DNA of 17,470 nucleotides. It comes from Clostridiales bacterium UBA1742 (GTDB taxonomy: Bacteria; Bacillota; Clostridia; TANB77; CAG-508). The stretch spans positions 1 through 17,470 of the forward strand of contig DCHW01000065.1 of the NCBI GenBank assembly GCA_002314935.1, read 5' to 3'. The position numbers and the translations under genes were made by a program. Under the pieces are notes generated by a model. That model was not told the origin of the DNA. It saw only the letters and a program-made list of their open reading frames with translations, and searched no databases. Below are positions 7,413 through 15,667 of this stretch, piece by piece. Each line of letters begins with the position of its first letter. Position 1 is the stretch's first letter.

Positions 7413-8601
7413 TTATATAACTTTTGCTTTTTTTTCACCATCTGAAAATTTTAAATCCACTATATCATCCTTTTTTAACTCTTTAAAACTTTTTACTGTT
7501 TTTCCATTTAATTCTGAAATACAAAATCCTCTAGTTAAAGTTTTTAAAGGACTAAGTGTATCTAGTTTAGATATAATTTTAATTTCTTTTGTTCTTAAAT
7601 CCTTTAATTTTAGTTTTATGCTATTTTCCATAGACTTTATTTTTAAATCCACACTAATATATTGCTCTTTTATTTTCCCAGTAGCATCTGTAAATGCCTT
7701 AGAAGCCATACATTTTTCATATCTTAATTTCATATATTCTATTTGTTTTTTTAATGAAGATTTTAATCTAATTTCATAATTATTAATTTTTAAAACAATT
7801 TCTTTAATATCTGGAACAGCTAATTCTGCTGCTGCAGATGGGGTTGGTGCCCTTAAATCAGCTACAAAATCCGATATTGTAAAATCAGTTTCATGTCCTA
7901 TGGCAGATATAATTGGAATTTTAGAATTGTATATAGCCCTTGCAACTATTTCTTCATTAAATGGCCATAAATCTTCAATTGAACCGTCCACCTCTAGCAA
8001 GTATTAAAACATCTGCAATATTTTTTTCATTCATTGTATAAATTGCATCTGCTATATTTTTTTCTGCACCTGCTCCTTGAACAGGAATTGGATAGATTTT
8101 TATATTTACATTTGGATTTCTTCTTGTTGAAACATTAATTATATCTTTTACAACTGACCCTGTCTTTGATGTTAAAACTCCTATTACTTTTGGCATAAGA
8201 GGAATATCTTTTTTATGATTTTTATCAAAATAACCTTCTTTTTCTAATTTTAATTTTAACTCTTCATATTGAGCATATAAATCTCCTAGTCCATCTTCCT
8301 TCATTGCTTTAACATATATTTGATAAACACCATCTCGTTCAAATACAGACACTGTTCCCAGTACTAAAACTTGCATTCCATCTTTAGGATTAAAATTTAA
8401 AGTAGCAGTTGAAGATTTAAACATAATACATTTTATCAAAGAATTTTCATCTTTTAATGTAAAATACATATGACCTGTATAATGGTGCTTAAAATTTGAT
8501 ATTTCTCCTTTTACATACACATTATTTAGGTATTCATCATCTGCTACTTTTTCTTTTATATATTTATTTAAATAACTTACAGTAATTGCTTCTGGCTTCA
8601 T
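7413..8601 (-). CDS. xseA: Exodeoxyribonuclease VII large subunit, read through a +1 frameshift at CGG
   Basis: Catalytic subunit of exonuclease VII. Residues 1-100 form the OB-fold (YVKGEISNFKHHYTGHMYFTLKD), followed by the nuclease domain (IGVLTSKTGSVVKDI, then ARGGGSIEDLWPFNEE and SAIGHETDFTISDFVADLRAPTPSAAAE in separate stretches) and the coiled-coil tail that binds XseB. The frame breaks in the middle of the nuclease domain: ARGG-CGG must lose its C to give ARGGGSIEDLW at residue 206. The shifted protein has 395 residues, within the family range; without the shift it ends three codons later. The ATG touches the nusB stop (TAGATG), with AAGGAG upstream, so translation is likely coupled. 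An in-frame CGA at 8335-8337 is read as Arg without any shift. Confidence 0.93.
7983..7986 (-). other. CGG +1 frameshift site in xseA
   Basis: In-frame codons read GGT GGA CGG TTC AAT TGA. Skipping the C gives GGT GGA GGT TCA ATT (G-G-G-S-I), the highly conserved RGGGS motif of XseA. The quadruplet is CGGT. Confidence 0.93.
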
Positions 8602-9003
8602 CTAGTTCTCCTTAACAATACTTGCTAAAACACCATTTATAAAGTTTTTAGATGTTTCTTCTCCATACTTTTTAGCTAATTCTACCACTTCATTTATTGC
8701 AACTTTATATGGTAATTTTTTATATACAATTTCATATATAGACAATTCTAATAAAGCTAAATTTATTTTAGAAATTCTATCTATAGACCAATCTTCTTTT
8801 AAATTTTTAGATATTAAGTTTAATATATTTTCTTTTTCTTTATTAATTCCATTAATTACATCTTGTATATATTCTTTTGCTTCTTCAGATTTTATATTAT
8901 TATTTTCAATATATATATCTATATCATCATCTAATAATTCTTTTTGTATTTCTATTTGATATTGTAACTTAAATGTTAATTCTCTTATTTCAGATCTATT
9001 CAT
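8602..9003 (-). CDS. nusB: Transcription antitermination factor NusB
   Basis: An all-helical RNA-binding protein that, with NusE (ribosomal protein S10), acts at boxA in rRNA antitermination. The 133-residue length fits. Family stretches are RSEIRELTFKLQYQ at the N-terminus, NLALLELSIYEI, PYKVAINEVVELAKKYGEE and the C-terminal SKNFINGVLASIV. GGAGG lies 6 bases before the ATG. It is followed without a gap by xseA and preceded by the asp23-type block, an arrangement usual in Clostridia. Confidence 0.96.
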   Translation of the reverse strand: MNRSEIRELTFKLQYQIEIQKELLDDDIDIYIENNNIKSEEAKEYIQDVINGINKEKENILNLISKNLKEDWSIDRISKINLALLELSIYEIVYKKLPYKVAINEVVELAKKYGEETSKNFINGVLASIVKEN

Positions 9004-9018
9004 ATTTCCTCCACGTAA

Positions 9019-9222
9019 TTATAATCTATCTATATACATTTTTAACTTTTCTTTTACAAATTCTTTATTATATTGTATATAATTTCCTAAAATTCCTCCA
9101 GCTACCAATATTAAAATTGCAATTACTATTTTATGTAAATTAAATATTAATGCAATAATTGCAACAATTATTCCAATTAGCGCTCCTCTAAATTTACTTA
9201 TAAATTCTTTTAATTTATTCAT
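9019..9222 (-). CDS. DUF2273 small membrane protein
   Basis: A 67-residue membrane protein with two hydrophobic segments (about residues 12-30 and 33-50), followed by a short basic tail. It matches the DUF2273 family commonly found beside asp23/amaP genes in Firmicutes; its role is unknown, perhaps a membrane anchor or cell envelope component. I place the start at 9222 because AAGGAGG lies 8 bases upstream. An upstream in-frame ATG at 9246 overlaps the amaP stop and has no binding site, so it is probably not used. Confidence 0.85.
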   Translation of the reverse strand: MNKLKEFISKFRGALIGIIVAIIALIFNLHKIVIAILILVAGGILGNYIQYNKEFVKEKLKMYIDRL

Positions 9223-9245
9223 AATAAGAACCTCCTTTTTCACCA

Positions 9246-9803
9246 TTACTCTTTAATTGTTGGTTCCTTTTTAACAGCTATATTTTTTATTCTAATATTT
9301 ACTTCTTTAACTTCCAAATCTAAAGATTTCTTTATTGTTTCTTTTATTTTTATTTGTAATTTTGATGATAATTCTTTTATAACCACATCTGGATAAACAA
9401 ATAATGTTACAAAAATTTTAACATTATTTTCTTGATCTACATTAACTTTTGTAATTGTATTCTCTGCAGATTGAAAAGATTTTACAACTGTATTTGATAA
9501 GTTTTCTATAGTATCTTTTGATACTAATAGTTTTCCATTATCATTTTCTAACAATATGCCATCTTTACCTTTTTCATTTCCTGAAAAGGAATTAAAGAAA
9601 ATTGATTTTACTGCAAGTAATATAAATAAAATTGCTACTCCTAAAACAGTATAAGTTCTTGTATCACTTGAAAACAAATCTACTGACCATTTGTTTACTA
9701 TACTTATTGATAACAAATTAAAAGATATTATGCATACAAATATTGATATTATTAAAATTATTGTTGAAAATAAAACTAAATTAAATTTGTCAATTGCTTT
9801 CAT
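9246..9803 (-). CDS. amaP: AmaP-type alkaline shock response membrane anchor protein
   Basis: A 185-residue protein with two N-terminal membrane segments (about residues 8-32 and 50-70) and a C-terminal Asp23-like domain (about 85-185: SKDTIENLSNTVVKSFQ, FVTLFVYPDVVIKELSSKLQ). In Staphylococcus, AmaP ties Asp23 to the membrane. The neighbours asp23 and DUF2273 make this the standard three-gene envelope-stress block. AAAGGAG upstream supports the start. The Asp23-like half suggests it pairs with the 132-residue Asp23 protein; the anchoring role is taken from the family. Confidence 0.85.
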   Translation of the reverse strand: MKAIDKFNLVLFSTIILIISIFVCIISFNLLSISIVNKWSVDLFSSDTRTYTVLGVAILFILLAVKSIFFNSFSGNEKGKDGILLENDNGKLLVSKDTIENLSNTVVKSFQSAENTITKVNVDQENNVKIFVTLFVYPDVVIKELSSKLQIKIKETIKKSLDLEVKEVNIRIKNIAVKKEPTIKE

Positions 9804-9831
9804 TTTTATTACTCCTTTTTTTATATTTTAT

Positions 9832-10230
9832 TTATTCATTATTTTCTGCTTCATCATTTTTTTCTTCTGCCATTGCACTAACTCCTTGTACATGAACATT
9901 TACATTTAAAACTTTCAAACCTGTCATTGTTTCTACTGCTTTTTTTACTCTATTTTGAATTTCAAAAGCAACATCCGGAATTCTAATTCCATATTCTACA
10001 ATTATATTTACATCTATTTTAACTTCCTTTTCTGTTACATCGACTTTTATTCCTTTTGATAGGTTTTTCTTTCCACTTAAAACTTCTGTAATTCCACCAG
10101 CAAATCCTCCTGCCATCTCTGCTACGCCATCAACATCTGAAACTGCTTTTCCTGCTATAACAGCAATAACATCATCTGATATTTTTATTTCATCATTTAC
10201 AACTTCCTCATTTTTTATTTCTTCGTCCAT
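9832..10230 (-). CDS. asp23: Asp23/Gls24 family envelope stress protein
   Basis: A 132-residue acidic cytoplasmic protein of the Asp23/Gls24 (DUF322) family, linked to cell-envelope homeostasis and found at the membrane through AmaP. The domain runs from about residue 15 to 115: ISDDVIAVIAGKAVSDVDGVAEMAGG, then KGIKVDVTEKEVKIDVNIIVEYG and IPDVAFEIQNRVKKAVE in separate stretches. The N- and C-termini are acidic tails. AAGGAGG lies 7 bases before the ATG. A likely promoter precedes it, so this gene may begin a separate transcript that continues into nusB and xseA. A CGG out of frame at about 9975 (CCG GAT) does not affect it. Confidence 0.93.
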   Translation of the reverse strand: MDEEIKNEEVVNDEIKISDDVIAVIAGKAVSDVDGVAEMAGGFAGGITEVLSGKKNLSKGIKVDVTEKEVKIDVNIIVEYGIRIPDVAFEIQNRVKKAVETMTGLKVLNVNVHVQGVSAMAEEKNDEAENNE

Positions 10231-10279
10231 TTTATAACCTCCTTAAATTAATTTCAAATACCAATTTTAATTATTTATA

Positions 10280-10308
10280 AGTATATCAATTAAAATATAT
10301 TTTTACAA
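10280..10308 (-). promoter_or_regulatory. Likely sigma-A promoter for asp23
   Basis: On the - strand: TTGTAA (10303-10308), a 17-base spacer, then TATACT (10280-10285), about 50 bases before the asp23 start in the gap after spoIIP. Spacing is ideal and each hexamer is close to consensus, but the region is AT-rich. Confidence 0.5.
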
Positions 10309-10323
10309 TATGTTTTTTTAATT

Positions 10324-11406
10324 TTATTTACAAACTTCATACATTATATTCGCCAAACACTGCATGCTGTATATGCACTGTTCCATTGTATTTCCTGTTG
10401 CCCCCACTTCTATTATACATGCACAATTTCTTATATGTTGATTATATCTAGAATTTCTTACTATTATTGGTCTAAATAGTCCTGGATACATTTCATTTGA
10501 TTTTTCTTGTACCTTTATTGCAAATTTTAAATTTTGTAGCCAATTTGAATGTTCTAGTCCTCCACCATCTGTTCCCATTACAAACATTAATTGAGCTGCA
10601 TATTTATCGTTTATTTTTACTGTTGGTCCATATGAATCTCCATCTCCAACTGCATCTCTATGTAGATCAATTACCATTTCTGTATTTAAATCTCCTAATT
10701 CTGTTTGTGCAGTTTCTAAAGATCTCGTATATGATCCTGAATAACTTGGATAATCATGATATGTCATATTATGTGTTACATTAAATCCTTTTGCCTCTAA
10801 AAAATTTGTTAATTCTGTTCCAACTCTTGCAACCGAATAATTTAAATCAATTGTCCTGTAATTTCCACTTGCCTCATATTCAAAGTTTTCACTCGGCGTG
10901 TAACTTTCACACGTGTGTGTATGATAAATATAAATATCCTTTTTATTATTAAGTTCTATATCTGGATTTAACATTTCTTCTGTAAACTCATAATCACTTT
11001 GATTATCAATTTCAACCCCATTATATAAATTCGTATATTTTGCTTTTATATTATTTTGTTCAACTACCTCGGTAATTATATTTTCTTGTATCTCATTAAT
11101 TTGTTCATTACTTTCTTCTATTTTATTTGTAGCAACTGTATTTTCTTCATCTTTATTAGTATTTATGTTAAAAGTTCCAAAACCTATATTTAAAATGTCC
11201 GTTGATGTTTTAGTATTTTTATTATCTTTAGTATTATCGATATATTCTACTAATACAATAGATTTTTTTATACAAAAAGCAATTAACCTGTCTGTTATTT
11301 TTATATATTTAAACATTTGTATAACTATATATAACATTAAAATTAGCAGTATAATTTTTACTGCTAATTTTAATAAATCTTTAATATTAATTACTGTAAC
11401 ATTCAT
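10324..11406 (-). CDS. spoIIP: Stage II sporulation protein P (SpoIIP)
   Basis: A membrane-anchored amidase and endopeptidase that works with SpoIID and SpoIIM to thin septal peptidoglycan during engulfment. The protein is 360 residues: one membrane segment at about 12-32, a low-complexity acidic linker (about 60-150), and the catalytic domain (about 155-360). Catalytic stretches are IYIYHTHTCESYTPS (H162, H164, E167) and VIDLHRDAVGDG (H249); family usage is HTHTTESY, so a Cys replaces one Thr here. The C-terminus has VRNSRYNQHIRNCACIIEVGATGNTMEQ in the usual place. TAGGAG precedes the ATG. It suggests that the organism sporulates or descends from a spore former; SpoIID and SpoIIM are not in the window. 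Confidence 0.93.
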   Translation of the reverse strand: MNVTVINIKDLLKLAVKIILLILMLYIVIQMFKYIKITDRLIAFCIKKSIVLVEYIDNTKDNKNTKTSTDILNIGFGTFNINTNKDEENTVATNKIEESNEQINEIQENIITEVVEQNNIKAKYTNLYNGVEIDNQSDYEFTEEMLNPDIELNNKKDIYIYHTHTCESYTPSENFEYEASGNYRTIDLNYSVARVGTELTNFLEAKGFNVTHNMTYHDYPSYSGSYTRSLETAQTELGDLNTEMVIDLHRDAVGDGDSYGPTVKINDKYAAQLMFVMGTDGGGLEHSNWLQNLKFAIKVQEKSNEMYPGLFRPIIVRNSRYNQHIRNCACIIEVGATGNTMEQCIYSMQCLANIMYEVCK

Positions 11407-11420
11407 ATATTTCTCCTAAA

Positions 11421-11451
11421 ATTCAAGTATATAATTATTATATTCTTGAAT
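11421..11451. repeat. 31-base near-perfect palindrome between hisS and spoIIP
   Basis: Arms ATTCAAG and CTTGAAT, one mismatch, then six more paired bases around a three-base centre (13 paired positions). On the - strand it lies between the hisS stop and the spoIIP binding site and is followed by only four T. It may be a weak terminator or an operator for spoIIP. Confidence 0.6.
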
Positions 11452-11469
11452 CTTAAGAAAATGATATTA

Positions 11470-12777
11470 CTATTTTACTTTTTCAACTACCTGTTCTAAT
11501 GATACGCTATCTTGTTCCCCAGTTTCCATATTTTTTAATGTCAATACCCCATTATTTATTTCATCTTCTCCAATTACAATTACATATGGAATTTTAAGTT
11601 TATCTGCATATTTAAATTTTGCCTTAATTTTTTTATTATCAAAATAAATTTCAGTATTAATATTATTTGCTCTTAATGTATTTGCTGTATTAATTGCATA
11701 TTTTAAATCATCAACCATAGAAACTATTAATACCTGTGAAATTGATTTTTTATCTGTTTTTATTAATCCAATATCATTTAATATAAAGAACAATCTTGTA
11801 AGCCCAATAGACATTCCTACTCCTGGTAATTTTTTATCTGTATAAAATCCTGCTAAATTATTATATCTACCACCAGAACAAATGCTTCCTATTTCTTTGT
11901 AATCATTTAGTATTGTTTCATAAACAGTTCCTGTATAATAATCTAATCCTCTTGCAATACTTAAATCAATTTCAAAACATTTTTCCTCAACATTAAATAA
12001 TCTTATATATTTAATAACATCCTTTAATTCGTTTAATCCGCTTCTAAACAATTCATTATCAATATTAAGATTTTCTAATTGTTCTATTTTTTCATCATTA
12101 GTTCCTTTAATATTAATGAATTCCATTATATTGTTTATACTGTTTTTCTCAATACCAAAATCTTCTAATATTTCAATTACAGTCTCTATTCCTATTTTCT
12201 CAATTTTGTCTATTGTTCTCATTACATCTGCTGATTTTTCCATTATATTATTATACTCAAATAATCCATTCAATAGTTTTCTATTATTAATGTGTATCGT
12301 ATAATTTTCTAATCCTAGCTCTTTAAAAGTTTCATTCATAATTGCAGGTATCTCTGCATCATTTATAATATTTAATTCTCCATCTCCAATTACATCTATA
12401 TCACATTGATAAAATTCTCTAAATCTTCCTCTTTGTGCGCGTTCTCCTCTATATACTTTACCAATTTGATATCTTCTAAATGGAAAAGATAGTTCGTTAT
12501 ACTTAGCTGCAACATATTTAGCAAGTGGAACAGTTAAATCAAATCTTAAAGTTAAATTACTATCTCCTTTATTAAAAGAATATACCTGTTTTTCTGTTTC
12601 TCCTCCAGCCTTAGCAAGTAATACTTCTGACATTTCTATCACTGGTGTATCTATTGGTAAAAACCCAAATTTTTCATATGTTTTTTGTATTTTTTCTTTC
12701 ATTTGATTAAACAATACTTGTTCATTAGGAAGTAATTCCATAAATCCAGGTAATGTTCTTGGTTCAATTATATTCAT
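11470..12777 (-). CDS. hisS: Histidine-tRNA ligase
   Basis: Class II synthetase charging tRNA-His. The protein is 435 residues, slightly over the usual 420-430. Motif 1 is near PVIEMSEVLLAKAGGE, motif 2 is FPFRRYQIGKVYRGERAQRG (about residues 110-130), the HisA stretch IARGLDYYTGTVYE is near 270, and motif 3 is GVGMSIGLTRLFF. The C-terminal anticodon domain follows from about residue 335. AAAGGAG precedes the ATG. In the shifted reading of the upstream MBL gene only 13 bases separate the two genes. An in-frame CGC codes for Arg in GERAQRG, showing that other CGN codons are read normally. Confidence 0.97.
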   Translation of the reverse strand: MNIIEPRTLPGFMELLPNEQVLFNQMKEKIQKTYEKFGFLPIDTPVIEMSEVLLAKAGGETEKQVYSFNKGDSNLTLRFDLTVPLAKYVAAKYNELSFPFRRYQIGKVYRGERAQRGRFREFYQCDIDVIGDGELNIINDAEIPAIMNETFKELGLENYTIHINNRKLLNGLFEYNNIMEKSADVMRTIDKIEKIGIETVIEILEDFGIEKNSINNIMEFINIKGTNDEKIEQLENLNIDNELFRSGLNELKDVIKYIRLFNVEEKCFEIDLSIARGLDYYTGTVYETILNDYKEIGSICSGGRYNNLAGFYTDKKLPGVGMSIGLTRLFFILNDIGLIKTDKKSISQVLIVSMVDDLKYAINTANTLRANNINTEIYFDNKKIKAKFKYADKLKIPYVIVIGEDEINNGVLTLKNMETGEQDSVSLEQVVEKVK

Positions 12778-12790
12778 ATTTTTCTCCTTT

Positions 12791-13439
12791 TTAATATCTT
12801 TTTGGTTTTAATTCTAAATAAATCGGAATTTCCTCTTTAATCATTGTAGATTTTCCGATGTCCAGGATATACTATGGTTTCTTTTGGTAATATCATTAAT
12901 TTTTTTGTTATTGAATTTATTATATCTTCAAAATTTCCTGTTGGTAAATCTGTTCTACCCCATGATCCTCTAAATAAAGTATCTCCTGTAAATACTAATT
13001 TTTCTTTTTCGCTATAAATACATATTCCTCCAGCAGTATGTCCTGGTGTATGAATAATTTTAAATTCTAAATCTCCCAAATGAATTAAATCTCCATCATC
13101 AAGTCTTGCATCATCATCTATTATTATATTTTGCATTCCTATATAATCTGTTAAACTAATATCAGGATTTTTTAATCCCTCTTCATCATTTCTATGAATT
13201 AAAATTTTTCCTCCAAATTTTTCCTTTATCTCTAATACTGCTCCAATATGATCTCCATGGCAATGTGTTAAAATAATATATTTAAGGTCTGCCTTTATTG
13301 CCTTTAACATTTCTTCTATTTTTTCTGGTTTTCCTCCCGGATCAACTACCATTGTTTCATTTGTTCTTTCATCTTTAATTATATAGCAATTTGTTTCATC
13401 AAATATGCCACCCTGTACTTTAATTCTTTTTAATATCAT
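12791..13439 (-). CDS. MBL-fold hydrolase (glyoxalase II-like, YqgX type), with +1 frameshift at CGG near the C-terminus
   Basis: A cytoplasmic metallo-hydrolase of the small glyoxalase II-like group. Metal-binding residues are HCHGDH (H59, H61, D63, H64), H134 (TPGHTAGG), D153 (FTGDTLF) and H194 (VYPGH). The family pattern at the end is YPGHG followed by a Thr/Ser-rich turn and a helix. Here the H194 codon is followed by CGG. In frame zero it gives GHRKIYND and stops at 12837; skipping the C gives GHGKSTMIKEEI and runs to 12791, for 215 residues, close to other members. The frame-zero ORF looks almost complete, so an automatic annotation would miss this. GAGGG precedes the ATG. The substrate is not known; hydroxyacylglutathione or another thioester is possible. 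Confidence 0.88.
12854..12857 (-). other. CGG +1 frameshift site in the MBL hydrolase gene
   Basis: In-frame codons read GGA CAT CGG AAA ATC. Skipping the C gives GGA CAT GGA AAA TCT (G-H-G-K-S), restoring the usual GHG after the metal-binding His and moving the stop from 12837 to 12791. The quadruplet is CGGA. Confidence 0.8.
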
Positions 13440-13458
13440 TTGTTACCCTCTTTTGTTT

Positions 13459-15653
13459 TTATATTTTACGTCTAACTTCAAATACGCTATCTACTTTTCT
13501 TATAGCTTTAAACACTAAATTTAATTGTTCAACATCATGAACCTCTATTATAATATCTATTGTAGCAATTCTATCTCTATTAGTTTTTGTATTTACACCC
13601 ATAATATTAATTTTTAATCCTGTTATTTCTTTTACAATATCAGAAAGCAATCCTGTTCTGTCATTTGATAAAATTTCAACATTTACATCATATGTTGATT
13701 TTACTGGATCTGTATACCAACTAACATCTATTATTCTTTCTTTATCTTCTAAAAGTTCTTGAATATTTACACAATCTGTTCTATGTACAGATACCCCTCT
13801 GCCTTTTGTTATATATCCTATTATTTCATCGCCAGGTACTGGATTACAACATTTTGAAAATTTAACTAAACAGTTATCTATTCCCTTAACAATTACCCCT
13901 GATTTAGGTGCTTTTTTAACAACTGTTTTACGATTAGTTAATTCTTGTAAGGTTTTTTCTATTGTTTCTTCTTGATGCTCTTTTTTATATTCTTCTAATA
14001 ATCTTGTAAGAATTTTATTAGGCGAAATAGCTCCAAATCCAATGTTTGCAAACATATCATCTTGAGTTTGATAATTGTATCTTTTTAATACAACATCTAT
14101 CCATTCTGATTTAAATAAATCACTATGATTCATTCCAATTCTTTTTATTTCTTTATCAAGTGTTTCTTTTCCTCTTACAATATTTTCTTCGCGTTCTGTC
14201 TTTTTAAACCATTGCTGTATTTTAGTTTTCGCACTTGAACTTTTTACAAATTTAAGCCAATCCCTACTTGGACCTTTAGGAGTATCAGATGTTATTATTT
14301 CTATAATGTCGCCACTTTTTAGTTGAGTAATAATAGGCATCATCTTACTATTTATTTTACATCCAATCATTTTATGTCCAACCTCTGCATGTATTGCGTA
14401 AGCATAATCTATTGGAGTTGAACCAGCAGGTAAAACTTTTATTTCTGCTTTAGGTGTAAATACATATACTTCATCTTCAAACAACTCAGTTTTTAAAGTT
14501 TTTAAAAATTCTTCTGGATCCTGCATGTCTTTTTGCCATTCCAATGTTTCTCTAAGCCATGCTAATTTATCTTCTGTAACAATTACATTTGATTTTTTTA
14601 CTTTGTTTGCTTCTTTATAAGCCCAATGTGCTGCAATACCAAATTCAGCAATTCTATGCATTTCCCATGTACGAACTTGTACTTCAAAAGGAGTACCGTT
14701 TGGTCCTAATAAAGTTGTATGAATTGACTGATACATATTTGGTTTTGGAACAGCAATATAGTCTTTAAATCTTCCAGGCATAGGACTATATAATTCGTGA
14801 ACAACTCCGTAATGCAGCATAACAATCTTTTACAGAATTTACAATTATTCTTAATGCAAATAAATCATATACTTGATCTAAAGTTATATTATCCCTTTTC
14901 ATTTTTCTATATATACTATATAAATGTTTTGCTCTGCCGAGTTAATTCAGCTTTTATATTTTCTTTTTTTAATTTAGCATTTATTTCTTTCATTATTTTA
15001 TCTATAAATTCTAAACGCTCTTCTCTCTTTTTTTCTATTCCCAAAACTAATTCTCTGTATTCTTCAGGATATAAATATCTAAAAGCCAAATCTTCCAATT
15101 CCCATTTTAAAGAATAAATACCAAGTCTATTTGCAAGTGGAGCATATAAATCCATTGTTTCTTTTGCATTTGCAATTTGTCTATCTCTTTTTAAATAGCT
15201 TAAAGTTCTCATATTATGAAGTCTATCTGCAAGCTTTATTAAAATAACACGAATATCTTTTCCCATAGCTAAAAACATTTTTCTATAATTTTCAACTTGT
15301 TGTTCTTCTACAGTAGTATATTGCAATTTACTAAGTTTTGTAACTCCAGCTACCATTTCTGCTATTTCTTCACCAAATTCGTTTATTATATCTTGACTTG
15401 TAACTGCAGTATCTTCTACAACATCATGCAATAAAGCAGCACAAATTGTACTATCATCCATTTCTAAATCTGCTAAAATATATGCAACCTCTAATGGATG
15501 ACAAATATATTTTTCTCCAGATAATCTACATTGTTCATTATGATTTTTATTGGCATATTCATACGCTTTAAGAATTAATTTTTCATTTGCCTTTGGTCTA
15601 TTTTGCTTTACACGTTTAATAATATCTTTTATAGTTGTGCATTCTTCTTGCAT
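13459..15653 (-). CDS. rel: Bifunctional (p)ppGpp synthetase/hydrolase Rel, read through two +1 frameshifts at CGG
   Basis: Makes and degrades the stringent-response alarmone (p)ppGpp. With both shifts the product is 730 residues, the normal Rel length. Order: HD hydrolase domain with H52 and HD at 76-77 (LLHDVVEDT), synthetase domain (about 235-350: TGRAKHLYSIYRKMKRD, YDLFALRIIV), TGS domain (about 394-457: VYVFTPKAEIKVLPAGSTP), a CC/zinc-finger-like region (KCCNPVPGDEIIGY) and a C-terminal ACT domain. Shifts occur at residue 239 (ELT-G-RAKH) and residue 282 (YAAL-G-VVHELYSPMPG). Both flank the core of the synthetase domain, so synthetase activity depends on both; the hydrolase domain lies upstream of them. 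AAAGGAG precedes the ATG. An ATG at 14820 makes the C-terminal part look like a separate gene, but it has no role in the shifted reading. The recJ-rel pairing is typical. Confidence 0.93.
14806..14809 (-). other. CGG +1 frameshift site 2 in rel
   Basis: Codons in the once-shifted frame read GCA TTA CGG AGT TGT. Skipping the C gives GCA TTA GGA GTT GTT (A-L-G-V-V), the conserved LGxVHE region of RelA/SpoT. The quadruplet is CGGA. The site is 43 codons after site 1. Confidence 0.93.
14936..14939 (-). other. CGG +1 frameshift site 1 in rel
   Basis: In-frame codons read TTA ACT CGG CAG AGC. Skipping the C gives TTA ACT GGC AGA GCA (L-T-G-R-A), the start of the conserved synthetase motif TGRxKHxYSI. 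The quadruplet is CGGC. Confidence 0.93.
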
Positions 15654-15667
15654 TTTTGCACTCTCCT

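Noticed and set aside
9223..9246. Upstream ATG 9246 for the DUF2273 gene
   Set aside because: It overlaps the amaP stop and has no binding site; ATG 9222 has AAGGAGG and gives the normal family length.
14797..14820. A separate gene starting at ATG 14820 (TGS/ACT part of Rel)
   Set aside because: That ATG lies in the coding sequence for the synthetase domain, lacks a ribosome binding site, and joins seamlessly to the upstream part when the CGG is skipped.
595..14939. CGG reassigned to another amino acid or to stop
   Set aside because: A plain reassignment would not restore the frame; each site needs a one-base shift to continue the family sequence.
118..15653. The broken genes as pseudogenes from genome decay
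   Set aside because: All breaks are one identical change (one C before a Gly codon). There are no other stops or indels, motifs after the breaks are intact, and the affected functions include ones usually retained.
118..15653. Simple sequencing errors
   Set aside because: Errors would be expected in the many long A/T runs, where none is seen; instead all nine are a C before GG, in one phase. A systematic artefact cannot be wholly excluded without the reads.
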